Assembly: GCA_947475845.1 (NCBI GenBank)
Contig: CANJMO010000009.1
Location: 1-55,006, forward strand
DNA length: 55,006 bases
Reading direction: 5' to 3'
Source of the DNA: Caulobacteraceae bacterium
Lineage (GTDB): Bacteria > Pseudomonadota > Alphaproteobacteria > Caulobacterales > Caulobacteraceae
The notes under the pieces were generated by a model that was not told where the DNA came from, searched no databases, and saw nothing but the letters and a program-made list of their open reading frames with translations. Below, piece by piece: positions 17,939-26,862 of the stretch. The translations under genes were made by a program, and so were the position numbers. The stretch's first letter is position 1. Each line of letters starts with the position of its first letter.

Positions 17939-19339
17939 ATGCCGCTGCTCCAATCCCCGTCGCCGATGGCGCCCGAACCCTCCCGTGGCGCGAGCCCTCG
18001 GGCGTGGATTCTGGTGCTGGCGCTGGTTCTCGGGCTGGCGGTTCTGGCCCTGACCGTGGCCGGACGATTGGCGAGCGAGCCGGCCGGGGCGGCGCTCCTG
18101 TCCCTGGGCGCGATCAGCGCGGTGGTCTGGTTGTCGGGCGCTCCGGCCCGCCGGCTCGCGGCCAGCGTGACGGTGGAAGCCGCGCCCGTGGTCGGCCTGC
18201 CCGCCGCGGCTCTGATGGAGGTGGCCGAGGGCCTGCCCGACCCGGTGATGGTGATCAGCGGCTACGACCCGGGTGACTTCGCCGGGCGCCAGGTGCTGTT
18301 CGCCAACCTGGCTGCACGCGAGCTGTTCCGCATTCCGGCCGAAGCGATGCTGCTGACCGCCGTGCGCAATCCCGAGGTGCTGGAGGTGGTCGACGAAGCC
18401 CTGTTCGCGGGCATCGAGGGCCAAACCTTCTACGAAGCCGGCGGGGTGCAGGACCGCTACTGGAACGTCCTGGCAAAGCCGCTGGCGGCGGGGCCCGAGG
18501 GCCACAAGCGAGCGCTGCTGGTGCTGCGGGATCAGACCGACGCGCGGCGCAACGAGCGCATGCGGGCCGACTTCCTGGCCAACGCCAGCCATGAACTGCG
18601 CACGCCTCTGGCCTCGCTGGCCGGCTTTATCGATACGCTGCGGGGCCACGCCAAGGACGACCCCAAGGCCCGCGACCGCTTCCTGGAGATCATGGCCGCT
18701 CAGGCCTGGCGCATGGCGCGGCTGATCGAGGACCTGATGTCGCTCAGCCGGATCGAGCTGAACGAACACATTCGCCCCAGCGACACGGTGGACCTGTCCG
18801 TGGCGGTCAGCGACGTGGTCGACGCCCTGGGGCCGCAGGCGCAGGGCGCGGGGGTCGCGTTCGATGTCCACTGCGCCGGACCGGCGGCGGTGACCGGCGA
18901 CCGCGACCAGATCGTGCAGGTCGCCCAGAACCTGATCGACAACGGCGTCAAATACGCCGGGCGCGGCGGCCGGGTCCGGATCCAGCTGATCTGCGGCCTG
19001 ACGGCGGCCGAGGCCGTCGCCCTGCACAACCCCAACGGCGCGCGGCTGTCGCTGCTGACGCCCGATCACGCGGATCAGCTGTACGCCGCGATCCGCGTTA
19101 CCGACTCCGGGCCCGGCATCAAGCGCGATCACCTGCCGCGCCTGACCGAGCGCTTCTACCGGGTTGAGGGCCAGAAGAGCGGCGAGCGCCTGGGAACGGG
19201 TCTGGGGCTGGCGATCGTCAAGCACATCATGAACCGGCACCACGGCGGGCTGGCGGTGGAATCGGAGGAGGGCGCGGGGGCGACCTTCGTGGTCTATTTC
19301 CCATTGACGCTTGCCGTCGCCAACGCGGCGGCATCGTAA
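17939..19339 (+). CDS. phoR: Phosphate-regulon sensor histidine kinase PhoR
   Basis: Inner-membrane kinase that phosphorylates PhoB under phosphate limitation. Two N-terminal membrane helices (residues about 22-42 and 50-66) are followed by a PAS domain (about 92-195), a HisKA domain with the phosphate-accepting His near 218 (ANASHELRTPLASL), and a HATPase domain with NLIDNGVKYAG, DSGPGIKRDH and GTGLGLAIVK. I chose ATG 17939; an in-frame TTG lies two codons earlier and another ATG later. Next to phoU and phoB, the identity is secure. The pstC, pstA and pstB genes that usually separate phoR from phoU in Caulobacter are absent. Confidence 0.93.
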   Translation: MPLLQSPSPMAPEPSRGASPRAWILVLALVLGLAVLALTVAGRLASEPAGAALLSLGAISAVVWLSGAPARRLAASVTVEAAPVVGLPAAALMEVAEGLPDPVMVISGYDPGDFAGRQVLFANLAARELFRIPAEAMLLTAVRNPEVLEVVDEALFAGIEGQTFYEAGGVQDRYWNVLAKPLAAGPEGHKRALLVLRDQTDARRNERMRADFLANASHELRTPLASLAGFIDTLRGHAKDDPKARDRFLEIMAAQAWRMARLIEDLMSLSRIELNEHIRPSDTVDLSVAVSDVVDALGPQAQGAGVAFDVHCAGPAAVTGDRDQIVQVAQNLIDNGVKYAGRGGRVRIQLICGLTAAEAVALHNPNGARLSLLTPDHADQLYAAIRVTDSGPGIKRDHLPRLTERFYRVEGQKSGERLGTGLGLAIVKHIMNRHHGGLAVESEEGAGATFVVYFPLTLAVANAAAS

Positions 19340-19344
19340 TAAAA

Positions 19345-19362
19345 CTGTCGCATAAGCGTCAT
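19345..19362 (+). promoter_or_regulatory. Pho box upstream of phoU-phoB
   Basis: CTGTCGC, ATAA, GCGTCAT matches two direct 7-base half-sites of the PhoB consensus CTGTCAT (5 of 7 each) separated by a four-base AT-rich spacer. It begins six bases after the phoR stop. It implies that PhoB activates phoU-phoB from here. Confidence 0.6.
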
Positions 19363-19466
19363 GGAGCCAATGCATTAGGCGGGCAGTGTCCGCTCGCAAT
19401 GAGCCCCTGGCGCCGACCGGCCGCCAAGAGCGATCGCATGGGCTGCGGACCGCGGAGAACTGAGCG

Positions 19467-20162
19467 ATGGAACACACGGTCAAAGCCTACGGAGAAGAGC
19501 TCAAAAACCTGACCGCCGACGTGGTGCGCCTGGGCGGGCTGGCCGAGGCGCAAGTGGCCGACTCGATCGTGTCATTCGCCCGCCGCGACCTCAATCTGGC
19601 CCAGAGCGTGATCGAACGCGACGACAAGCTGGACTCCCTGGAAGCGGAGATCGAGCGCAAAGCCATCCGCCTGATCGCTCTGCGCCAGCCGGTGGCGCAG
19701 GACCTGCGCCACACCGTCGCCGCCATGAAATTCGCCATGCAGCTGGAGCGCTGCGGCGACCTGGCCAAGAATATCTGCAAACGCAGCCTGATCCTTGCCG
19801 AGGCCGAACCCCTGAGCCCCCTGACCCGCTCGATCGAGCGGATGGGCAATCTGGTGACCGGGCGTCTGAAGGACGTGCTTGACGCCTACACCTCGCACAA
19901 TCTCGACCGCGCCGTGGCGGTGTGGGCCCGCGACGACGAGGTCGACGAACACTACAACAGCCTGTTCCGCGAGCTTTTGACCTACATGATGGCCGATCCG
20001 CGCACGATCAACAGCTGCGCCCACCTGCTGTTCATCGCCAAGAACCTGGAGCGGATCGGCGACCACGCCACCAACCTGGCCGAGATCGTCTATTTCGAGA
20101 TCACCGGCGAGGAACTGATGTCCGAGCGGCCCAAGGGCGACGCCCTGCAGCGCATCCTTTAA
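19467..20162 (+). CDS. phoU: Phosphate-signalling regulator PhoU
   Basis: Cytoplasmic negative regulator of the Pho response that connects the Pst transporter to PhoR. The 231 residues form two repeated three-helix PhoU units, with the metal-binding type motifs MKFAMQLERCGDLAKNI in the first and FIAKNLERIGDHATNL in the second. Length is normal. It lies 127 bases after phoR, behind a Pho box, and 11 bases before phoB. Confidence 0.95.
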   Translation: MEHTVKAYGEELKNLTADVVRLGGLAEAQVADSIVSFARRDLNLAQSVIERDDKLDSLEAEIERKAIRLIALRQPVAQDLRHTVAAMKFAMQLERCGDLAKNICKRSLILAEAEPLSPLTRSIERMGNLVTGRLKDVLDAYTSHNLDRAVAVWARDDEVDEHYNSLFRELLTYMMADPRTINSCAHLLFIAKNLERIGDHATNLAEIVYFEITGEELMSERPKGDALQRIL

Positions 20163-20173
20163 GGGGCCCAGAG

Positions 20174-20863
20174 GTGACGCCTTACGTACTGGTGGTCGAA
20201 GACGAGGACGCCCTGGCCACCCTGCTCCAGTACAATCTGGACAAGGAAGGCTACGAGGTAGCCGTCGCCGGAGACGGCGAGGAAGCCTTGCTTTTGGCCG
20301 AGGAGCGCATGCCCGACTTGGTGGTGCTCGACTGGATGCTGCCCAAGGTGTCGGGCATCGAGGTCTGCCGCCGCCTGCGCTCGCGCCCCGAGACGCGCAA
20401 TGTGCCGATCATCATCCTGACCGCGCGCGGCGAGGAAACCGACCGTATCCGGGGGCTCGACACCGGGGCCGACGACTATGTGGTCAAGCCGTTCTCGATG
20501 ACCGAGCTGACCGCCCGCATCCGCGCGGTGCTGCGCCGCATCCGCCCCGGCCTGGCCGAGGACCGCATCCGGCACGGCGACATCGTCATCGACCGGGTCG
20601 CCCACCGCGTGCGCCGCTCGACCCGCGAAGTGCACCTGGGGCCGACCGAATTTCGCCTGCTGGACTATCTGATGCAGCACCCCGGCCGGGTGTTCAGCCG
20701 CGAGCAGCTGCTGGACGCGGTGTGGGGCTCGGACGTCTATGTCGAGGCGCGCACGGTGGACGTCCACATCGGCCGACTGCGCAAGGCGCTCAACGAAGAG
20801 CGCGAGGAAGACCCGATCCGCACCGTGCGCTCGGCGGGATACTCGCTGGACCTCGACGGGTAG
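20174..20863 (+). CDS. phoB: Phosphate-regulon response regulator PhoB
   Basis: OmpR-family transcription factor of 229 residues. The receiver domain has the phospho-acceptor Asp53 (VVLDWMLP), Thr83 and Lys105 (YVVKPFSM). The winged-helix domain has FRLLDYLMQHPGRVFSR and ends RTVRSAGYSLD. The start is GTG, reading MTPYVLVVEDE, 11 bases after phoU. It should bind Pho boxes such as the one at 19345. Confidence 0.96.
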   Translation: MTPYVLVVEDEDALATLLQYNLDKEGYEVAVAGDGEEALLLAEERMPDLVVLDWMLPKVSGIEVCRRLRSRPETRNVPIIILTARGEETDRIRGLDTGADDYVVKPFSMTELTARIRAVLRRIRPGLAEDRIRHGDIVIDRVAHRVRRSTREVHLGPTEFRLLDYLMQHPGRVFSREQLLDAVWGSDVYVEARTVDVHIGRLRKALNEEREEDPIRTVRSAGYSLDLDG

Positions 20864-20867
20864 GAGA

Positions 20868-20889
20868 CGCTCGCCGCTTTGCGGTCGAG
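20868..20889 (+). terminator. Hairpin between phoB and the phyH remnant
   Basis: CTCGCCGC and GCGGTCGAG pair with one bulged T around a TTT loop in the short space between two convergent genes. No U-tract follows, so its strength as a terminator is doubtful. Confidence 0.3.
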
Positions 20890-20895
20890 GACTAG

Positions 20896-21422
20896 CTAGG
20901 CCCGGTTGACGGTATTGGCCTTGATCGCCGCCGCGCCGGCCGCGTCGAGGTCCACGCGGGTCGCCTGCAGGCTCCAGGGCGCCCCGATCCCGTCATTGAC
21001 CTGATGCAGGCCGCCGCGCACGCCGTCGGCGGGAGCGAACAAATAGCGCAGGGAGATACGTTCCTCGTCGCCGTCGTCGGGCTGGGTGCCGTGCAGGGTG
21101 CAGGCGTGCCAGACAGCGGTGAAGCCCGCCTCGCCGGTGAGGACGATCTGGCGGGTCTCGGCCTCGCCCATGGGGGGGGGTTGTTGTAGGTCCACAGGTT
21201 GGAGGTCCCCGCCTGGGTTAGGTCGTGCGGGAATACCGAGGCGCCGAGGCTGTGGCTGTTCTCCAGCACGAACAGGGGGGCGTCGGCGCGGGTCACCTTG
21301 TGCAGATAGACATAGAGGGTGACGAAGTCGGCCTCGCGCTCCTTGAAGTCGATCAGGTCCTGGTGAAAGTCGATGCCGTAGAAATAGGTCACGTCGCGGT
21401 TCTGTGGCTTCACATATCCGTT
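20896..21422 (-). pseudogene. Phytanoyl-CoA dioxygenase (PhyH) fragment, truncated and frameshifted
   Basis: The C-terminal part of an Fe(II)/2-oxoglutarate oxygenase. The iron-binding HxD (FHQDL) occurs near the broken 5' end, and the distal His and the 2-oxoglutarate Arg lie further on (HACTLHGTQPDD, RISLRYLF). About the first 100 residues expected of the family are absent; the frame ends at the join near 21.42 kb. A run of nine G at 21172-21180 also breaks the frame: the first part reads NLWTYNNPPP and the remainder continues in another frame as MGEAETRQIV. The gene cannot give a working enzyme as read. Confidence 0.75.
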
Positions 21423-22767
21423 TCATATCGACATGACGGCAGGCAAGACACACCTGCTGGCCGACGGAACCCTGGCTAAGCCGTTCAACTTCGGCGATCT
21501 GAGCGGCCTGCTGAGCATTCAGGGCCCGAACCTGGCCAACCTCTATGTGCTGACCAGCATCCCGTTTCCGGCGACCCCAGCCTACAAGCTGGCGGCGCAG
21601 TTCGATCGCAAGGCCACCCGGTTTGAGTTCTCCGGCATAGAAGGCCGAATCGGCGACAGCGACCTGGAAGGCAAGCTGGTCGTCGACAAGGTCAATGACC
21701 GGCGCAAGGTGACGGCGGACCTGCAATCGCGGCGGTTGGTGTTCTCGGACCTCTTGGCTGTGATTGGCGGCGGGCCCAAAGCATCGGTGGTCAAGGCCTC
21801 GGCCAAAGCGCCGGCCCCGATCGTGAGCGGGCGGATGATGCCCGATGCGACCCTCTATAAGGACCGCCTGCGCTCGATAGACGCCGATCTGCGCTACCGG
21901 GCGGTCTCAGTGGTCACCGGCAAATACCCTCTGCGCAAGTTCGCCCTGGACCTGACGCTGGACGACGGCCTGCTGACCATGAATCCGATCGCGTTCGACT
22001 TCCCGCAGGGCCGGCTGGCGGGGACGGTGCGCATCGATGGGCGCAAGGCCGTTCCCACCACCGATCTGGATGTGCGCCTGACCAATCTTGGCATCCAGCA
22101 GTTCATGCCGTCCAAGGCAGGGCAGCCGCCGGCGCTTGAGGGCACGCTGGAGGCGCGGGCGCAGCTGCACGGGGTCGGCGACTCGATTCACAAGGCGGCG
22201 TCGACCGCTAACGGCAAGGTCGTGATGGTGATCCCGCACGGCAAGGTCCGGCAAGCCTTCGCCGAACTGCTAGGGATCAATGTCGCCAACGGCCTGTATC
22301 TGCTGCTGTCCAACGACCCGCGCGAGACGGACCTGCGCTGTGCGGTGGCCCAGTTCGACGTCAAGAACGGGCTGATGTCGGTCAACAACGCCGTGTTCGA
22401 CACCGGCGTGGTGCGGGCGACGGGTAGGGGCACGGTAAATCTGAGTGAGGAAACCCTGGACCTGCGCCTTGACGGCCAGCCGAAGAAGCCGCGCATCCTG
22501 AGGGTGTGGGCTCCGATCCTACTGAAGGGCACCTTGCTGCATCCCCGGCCGGGGATCGACGCGGCAAAGGTGGCCGGTCAGGTGGGCCTGGCCGCGGTGG
22601 TGGGGTCCGTGCTCGCGCCACTGGCGGCGATTCTGCCGTTCATAGACGGGGGCCTAGCCAAGGACGCCGACTGCGCAGCCCTCATCGGGGAGGCCAAGTC
22701 GCAGGGCGCGCCGGTGAAGGCCTCGGCGATCGCAGCCTCGGTCGCCGCGTCTCCGCCAAAGCGCTGA
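21412..22767 (+). pseudogene. AsmA-family protein, C-terminal part only
   Basis: About 450 codons matching the C-terminal half of AsmA-like envelope proteins, which have bridge-like roles in lipid transport or outer-membrane homeostasis. Recognisable pieces are AGKTHLLADGTLAKPF, a repeated beta-rich pattern and the C-terminal glycine/alanine-rich segment. Homology begins before the first ATG (21433) with the residues YPFHID and stops at about 21415, where the sequence changes into the phyH remnant on the other strand. The N-terminal membrane anchor is missing. The first ATG could give a 444-residue cytoplasmic product without function. Confidence 0.7.
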
Positions 22768-22827
22768 TATCAAAAAGAGATTTTGTGCTGCCGGGGCGTG
22801 GCCGCCCGCGCGGGCGGCGCTGCGCGC

Positions 22828-22856
22828 AAAAAAAGGCCGCGCCCGGAGGCGCGGCC
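22828..22856 (-). terminator. Strong intrinsic terminator
   Basis: GGCCGCGCC and GGCGCGGCC form a perfect 9-bp stem with a four-base loop, followed on the minus strand by seven T. On the plus strand no T-run follows, so it acts leftward only. It marks the 3' end of the candidate small RNA. Confidence 0.85.
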
Positions 22857-22887
22857 AGTCATAGGGAGGAAACGCCCAGGATGGGCA
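22828..22887 (-). ncRNA. Candidate ~60-nt small RNA with anti-Shine-Dalgarno loop
   Basis: On the minus strand a TTGCGC -35 (22922-22917), 17 bases and a TAGATT -10 (22899-22894) predict a start near 22887. The RNA would consist of a 5' hairpin (GCCC, ATCCT, GGGC), an unpaired stretch UUUCCUCCCU that is complementary to ribosome-binding sites, and a perfect 9-bp hairpin followed by seven U. No convincing protein gene lies on that strand. The arrangement resembles small RNAs of alphaproteobacteria that pair through CUCC-rich loops. Function is inferred only. Confidence 0.6.
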
Positions 22888-22982
22888 AGGATCAATCTAT
22901 GCTGCGTTGCGGCATCGCGCAAGGCCTGGATGCCGCGCTGCAGCAGAAAAATTTCACCAAAGCTACATTTGCCCAGGTGCAG

Positions 22983-23007
22983 GGAACTGATCGCTCCGAA
23001 TGGCGTT
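22983..23007 (+). promoter_or_regulatory. EcfG/SigT-type general stress promoter
   Basis: GGAAC, 16 bases, CGTT is an exact match to the consensus used by the alphaproteobacterial general stress sigma factor EcfG (SigT in Caulobacter). It is 62 bases ahead of the start codon of the response-regulator gene, and no other gene lies in between. Confidence 0.7.
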
Positions 23008-23068
23008 TGCATACCTCAGCCAAGGTCTACCGCGCGCGTCCGCGCGGGGCCCGGGCATCGAGGGGGAC

Positions 23069-23461
23069 ATGCCCGACACCGCCGAGCCGCGCCGTGCGCA
23101 GCAAATTCTCGTCGTCGAGGATGAACCCCTGATCCGCCTGATGGCCGTGGACATGCTGAACATACTCGGGTTCGGCGTGCTGGAGGCGGGCAGCGGGGCC
23201 GAAGCGCTGGCCGTGGCGGCGGAATATAGCTACGGAATCGACGCCCTGATGATCGACCTGGGATTGCCCGATCAGCGCGGCGAGGACGTCGTCCGACAGG
23301 TCGCTTTTGGCCGTCCGGGGCTCCCGGTGATCATCACTTCGGGCGCCGACGCCTCCGCCGGCCGGGCGCTTGATGGATTCGGCGTCGTGGCTTTTCTAGA
23401 AAAGCCATATTATTTCAAATACTTGGAGATGTCGGTCGCATTGCTGCCTCGATCCGTCTGA
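23069..23461 (+). CDS. Single-domain response regulator
   Basis: A 130-residue receiver domain without an output domain. Phosphorylation site: Asp in LMIDLGLP; acidic pocket in VVEDEPLIRL; switch Thr/Ser in IITSGAD; conserved Lys in FLEKPYYF. An upstream in-frame ATG at 23000 lies inside the predicted promoter, so I take ATG 23069, which has GAGGGGGA before it. Placed behind an EcfG-type promoter, it is likely a stress-induced phosphotransfer or signalling component. Its partner kinase is not in the window. Confidence 0.85.
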   Translation: MPDTAEPRRAQQILVVEDEPLIRLMAVDMLNILGFGVLEAGSGAEALAVAAEYSYGIDALMIDLGLPDQRGEDVVRQVAFGRPGLPVIITSGADASAGRALDGFGVVAFLEKPYYFKYLEMSVALLPRSV

Positions 23462-23565
23462 AGCGTCATGCGGCTGCGATTGACAGCGGCTTCCCGGCGA
23501 ACGAAAACTGCCCGCCTTCCAGTCCCCGGGTTTCCCCCGGGGATGTTCGTTTTTGGGAGGCGCCC

Positions 23566-24786
23566 TTGTCCGGCCCCGCTTCCACCCATACCAACGCCCC
23601 TGTCAGCCATGTGATGGGCGTCTACAGCCGTGCGACCCTGGCTTTCGAGCGAGGCGAAGGGGTGCGCCTGTATTCCACGGATGGGGACGAATATCTGGAT
23701 TGCGTGGCCGGCATCGCCGTCAACGGGCTGGGCCACGCCCATCCCAAGCTGGTGAAGGCGCTGAAGGACCAGGCCGAGAAGCTGTGGCATGTGTCCAACA
23801 TCTACCGCATCCCCGAGCAGGAAGCCCTGGCGACGCGGCTGTGCGAGACCACCTTCGCCGATGTCGCCTTCTTCACCAATTCCGGCACCGAGGCGGTCGA
23901 GCTGGCCCTGAAGGCGGCGCGCAAGTACCACGCCGTGCGCGGCGCGCTGGAGCGGATCGACATCATCACCTTCGAAGGCGCCTTCCATGGGCGCTCCTAC
24001 GCGGCGGTCAACGCCGGCGGCAATCCGGCCTATCTGGAGGGCTTCGGCCCGCGCCTGCCGGGCTACATCAACCTGCCGTTCGGCGACATGGACGCCCTGC
24101 GCGCCGCTGTCGGGCCGACCACCGCCGCGATCATGCTTGAGCCGGTTCAGGGCGAGGGCGGCGCGCGCGTCTTCTCCGACCAGGACATGCAGGCCATCCG
24201 CGATCTGTGTGACCGCGTCGGGGCCCTGCTGATCTTCGACGAGATCCAGTGCGGCATGGGCCGGACGGGCAAGCTGTTCGCCTATGAGTGGTCTGGAGTC
24301 GAACCGGACATCATGACGGTGGCCAAGGCGCTGGGCGGGGGCTTTCCGGTGGGCGCCTGCCTGGCGACCGACAAGGCCGCCTCGGGCATGACCTTCGGCA
24401 CCCACGGCTCGACCTACGGCGGCAATCCCCTTGCCATGGCCGTGGGGCTGGCGGCGTTCGACGAGGTCGCCAAGACCGAGACCATGGACAATGTGCGCAC
24501 TCTGACCGGCTATTTCGGCCAACAGCTGTCGGGTCTGCGTGACCGCTATCCGGATGTGATCTCCGAAATACGCGGCAAGGGCCTGTTGATCGGCCTGAAG
24601 CTGATCCCCAACAACCGCGACTTCATGACCTACGCCCGCGATCAAAAGCTGCTGATCGCCGGCGGCGGCGAGAATTGCGTGCGGCTGCTGCCGGCCCTGA
24701 TCATGTCGGTGGACGAGGGGCGTGAGGTGATGGTCCGGCTCGAAGCCGCCTGCCGGGCGGCGCGGGCGGCCGCGGCCAAGCCATGA
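23566..24786 (+). CDS. argD: Acetylornithine aminotransferase
   Basis: PLP enzyme of arginine synthesis that makes N-acetylornithine; it may also act on succinyldiaminopimelate. It has 406 residues from a TTG with GGGAGG upstream. The PLP lysine is near residue 254 ([13 protein letters not shown]), and [14 protein letters not shown] and [13 protein letters not shown] are typical class III aminotransferase motifs. Its stop overlaps the argF start (ATGA), giving an argD-argF operon. Confidence 0.95.
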   Translation: MSGPASTHTNAPVSHVMGVYSRATLAFERGEGVRLYSTDGDEYLDCVAGIAVNGLGHAHPKLVKALKDQAEKLWHVSNIYRIPEQEALATRLCETTFADVAFFTNSGTEAVELALKAARKYHAVRGALERIDIITFEGAFHGRSYAAVNAGGNPAYLEGFGPRLPGYINLPFGDMDALRAAVGPTTAAIMLEPVQGEGGARVFSDQDMQAIRDLCDRVGALLIFDEIQCGMGRTGKLFAYEWSGVEPDIMTVAKALGGGFPVGACLATDKAASGMTFGTHGSTYGGNPLAMAVGLAAFDEVAKTETMDNVRTLTGYFGQQLSGLRDRYPDVISEIRGKGLLIGLKLIPNNRDFMTYARDQKLLIAGGGENCVRLLPALIMSVDEGREVMVRLEAACRAARAAAAKP

Positions 24787-25718
24787 GCGGGCCGCGCCAC
24801 TTCCTGGACCTGTGGCGGCTGGACGACGACGCCCTACGCGCCATGCTTGACGACGCCCGGCGGCGCAAACAGGCGCGGGCCGGCTGGACCAGGGGCCGTA
24901 TCGACTCCGACGCCCCCGGCGCCGGACGCACTCTGGCGATGATCTTCCAGAAGAACTCGACCCGCACCCGCTTCTCGTTCGACGCGGCGATCCGGCAGCT
25001 GGGCGGCGACTGCGTCATCGCCACCTCGTCGGACATGCAGCTGGGCCGCGGCGAGACGGTGGAGGACACCGCGCGGGTGCTGTCGCGGATGGTCGACGCG
25101 GTGATGATCCGCGCCAACAGCCATGCCGACGTGGAGACCTTCGCGCAATTTTGCGATGTCCCGGTGATCAACGGCCTGACCGACAGAAGCCATCCCTGCC
25201 AGATCATGGCCGATCTGCTGACCTACGAAGAGCATCGCGGGTCCGTGGCCGGCCGCACCCTGGCCTGGGTCGGCGACGGCAACAACGTCTGCTCCAGCTT
25301 CATCCATGCCGCCGCGCCGTTCGGCTTCACCCTGAACATCGCCGCTCCCGAGCAGTATCCGCCCAATGCGGAGGACCTGACCCGGGCGCAGAAGGCCGGC
25401 GCCCGAATCAACGTCACCCGCGACCCGCGCGAAGCGGTGGCCGGAGCCGACGCGGTGATCACCGACACCTGGGTTTCGATGGGCGACATCGACGAGAAGG
25501 CGCGCATCGCCGCCCTGACGCCATACCGGGTCGATGCAGCGCTGATGGCGGTCGCCAAGACGGACGCCCTGTTCTTCCACGACCTGCCCGCGCACCGCGG
25601 CGACGAGGTCACCGCCGAGGTGATCGAAGGCCCGCAGTCGGTGGTGTGGGACGAGGCGGAGAACCGCATCCACGCGCAGAAGGCGGTCCTGGCCTGGTGC
25701 TTCGGAGCCTGGGGCTAA
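24783..25718 (+). CDS. argF: Ornithine carbamoyltransferase
   Basis: Forms citrulline from ornithine and carbamoyl phosphate. The carbamoyl-phosphate site STRTR is at residues 59-63 and HPCQ at 137-140. The 311-residue length is normal. In the C-terminal ornithine loop I see [12 protein letters not shown] where many members have HCLPAHRG: the Cys of HCLP is Asp here, as in some alphaproteobacterial enzymes. It ends in a four-base overlap with the convergent methyltransferase gene. Confidence 0.93.
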   Translation: MSGPRHFLDLWRLDDDALRAMLDDARRRKQARAGWTRGRIDSDAPGAGRTLAMIFQKNSTRTRFSFDAAIRQLGGDCVIATSSDMQLGRGETVEDTARVLSRMVDAVMIRANSHADVETFAQFCDVPVINGLTDRSHPCQIMADLLTYEEHRGSVAGRTLAWVGDGNNVCSSFIHAAAPFGFTLNIAAPEQYPPNAEDLTRAQKAGARINVTRDPREAVAGADAVITDTWVSMGDIDEKARIAALTPYRVDAALMAVAKTDALFFHDLPAHRGDEVTAEVIEGPQSVVWDEAENRIHAQKAVLAWCFGAWG

Positions 25719-26740
25719 AAAGCCTTCTGGATAATGATCCCGACCGAGGTGGCCGCGAAGCCCGACAGCATCAGCTTCAGGTGCGGCTCGTCCAGATAGG
25801 GCGGCACATCGATATAGCGGTCGATCTCGCCGTGTCCGGGGTCCAAGTTCAGGGGCGCCATGAAATGGCCCTTGGCGGTGATCCGCGCCTGGAACGCTTC
25901 CAGGTCCCGGCGCCGGTAGAGCACCGTGGACCCTTGGCTCATGGTGTCGTCATTGGACGACAGATTGAATTCGGTGGTGTGGATGGCAAAGCCGCCGGGC
26001 TTCAGGCAATCGAGCGAGCGTTCGATGAAGGCCAGACCGTGTTCCAGCGAGCCCAGGTGCTCCAGGGCGCAGGCGGACCAGCAGAAATCGTAGCCCTGCA
26101 GGTCATCGGGGACCGCGTTCATGTCGCAGGTGCGGAACTCGACGTTGGCGTCGAACACCGCCTGGTCGCAGAGCCAGGGCTTGCGCAGAGCTTCCTTGCC
26201 GGCGGCGTGCTGCTGGGTGGAGGTCCACCCGGCCTGAGCCGCCTCGTCGGCCCCCATGTCGGTTCCGGTGATGCGGCAGCCGCGCGCGGCGAACACAGCC
26301 GCCAGGGGCTCTTCGCCGACGCCAAAGCCGAGCCCCCGAGAGCCTGGAACCAGCAGGTTGCGTTCGTACAGCACCTGGCAAATGAAAATGAATTCCCAAA
26401 TCTTGCGGTGGTAACGCGCCGCATGGCCGACCTGCTCCGCCCAGTAGCGGTAGTAGGGGGTGTCGAAGCTCTCCTGACGACACAGCTCGGATTCGGTGAA
26501 GATGACACCCTCGGCCAAGCCGGCCGGGATATCGGGCTTGCCACGCCACAGGTCGACCGGCGGCAAAGTCGCCTGACCGATCAGCGTGCGGATCTCTCTG
26601 TGGAACTCGATTTGCCGGCCGAGCACCATGTTGAGCTGATGCTGCAAGGCGTTGAGCGATTCCGTTGAGGGCGCGGGGGGCGCCAGGAATTCGGTGGGGT
26701 GCAGGAAGGCCCTCAGGGCAAGGGCGACGCGGCGGATCAT
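25715..26740 (-). CDS. SAM-dependent methyltransferase, probably for a surface glycan or small molecule
   Basis: A 341-residue protein with a class I methyltransferase fold. [19 protein letters not shown] stands for the SAM-binding glycine loop, ITGTDMG for the acidic strand end, and [14 protein letters not shown] for motif post II. The N-terminal 100 residues are helical and not recognised. It is divergent from two FkbM-type methyltransferase genes with a 122-base gap. The three genes sit between argF and hslO, which are neighbours in related genomes as I know them, so they look like an inserted accessory block. Confidence 0.75.
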   Translation of the reverse strand: MIRRVALALRAFLHPTEFLAPPAPSTESLNALQHQLNMVLGRQIEFHREIRTLIGQATLPPVDLWRGKPDIPAGLAEGVIFTESELCRQESFDTPYYRYWAEQVGHAARYHRKIWEFIFICQVLYERNLLVPGSRGLGFGVGEEPLAAVFAARGCRITGTDMGADEAAQAGWTSTQQHAAGKEALRKPWLCDQAVFDANVEFRTCDMNAVPDDLQGYDFCWSACALEHLGSLEHGLAFIERSLDCLKPGGFAIHTTEFNLSSNDDTMSQGSTVLYRRRDLEAFQARITAKGHFMAPLNLDPGHGEIDRYIDVPPYLDEPHLKLMLSGFAATSVGIIIQKAF

Positions 26741-26862
26741 TTATAGCCTAGCTTTAAGTTGAACCCCGTCTGTACAGGGCATTGGCATGGTCGCAAAACC
26801 GCCTTTTGGCGATTCGGGCGGCAAGGGCTACATAGCTCCCCTCAGAAAGACCCGGTGCCTCC

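Noticed and set aside
23000-23068. ATG 23000 as start of the response regulator
   Set aside because: It lies inside the predicted -10 element and adds 23 unrelated residues; ATG 23069 has a proper ribosome-binding site.
22881-23096. Plus-strand ORF from ATG 22881 preceded by AGGGAGGAA
   Set aside because: It looks like a good start, but the frame has no coding character and runs through an EcfG-type promoter. The same bases read on the other strand as an anti-Shine-Dalgarno loop with a directional terminator, which explains them better.
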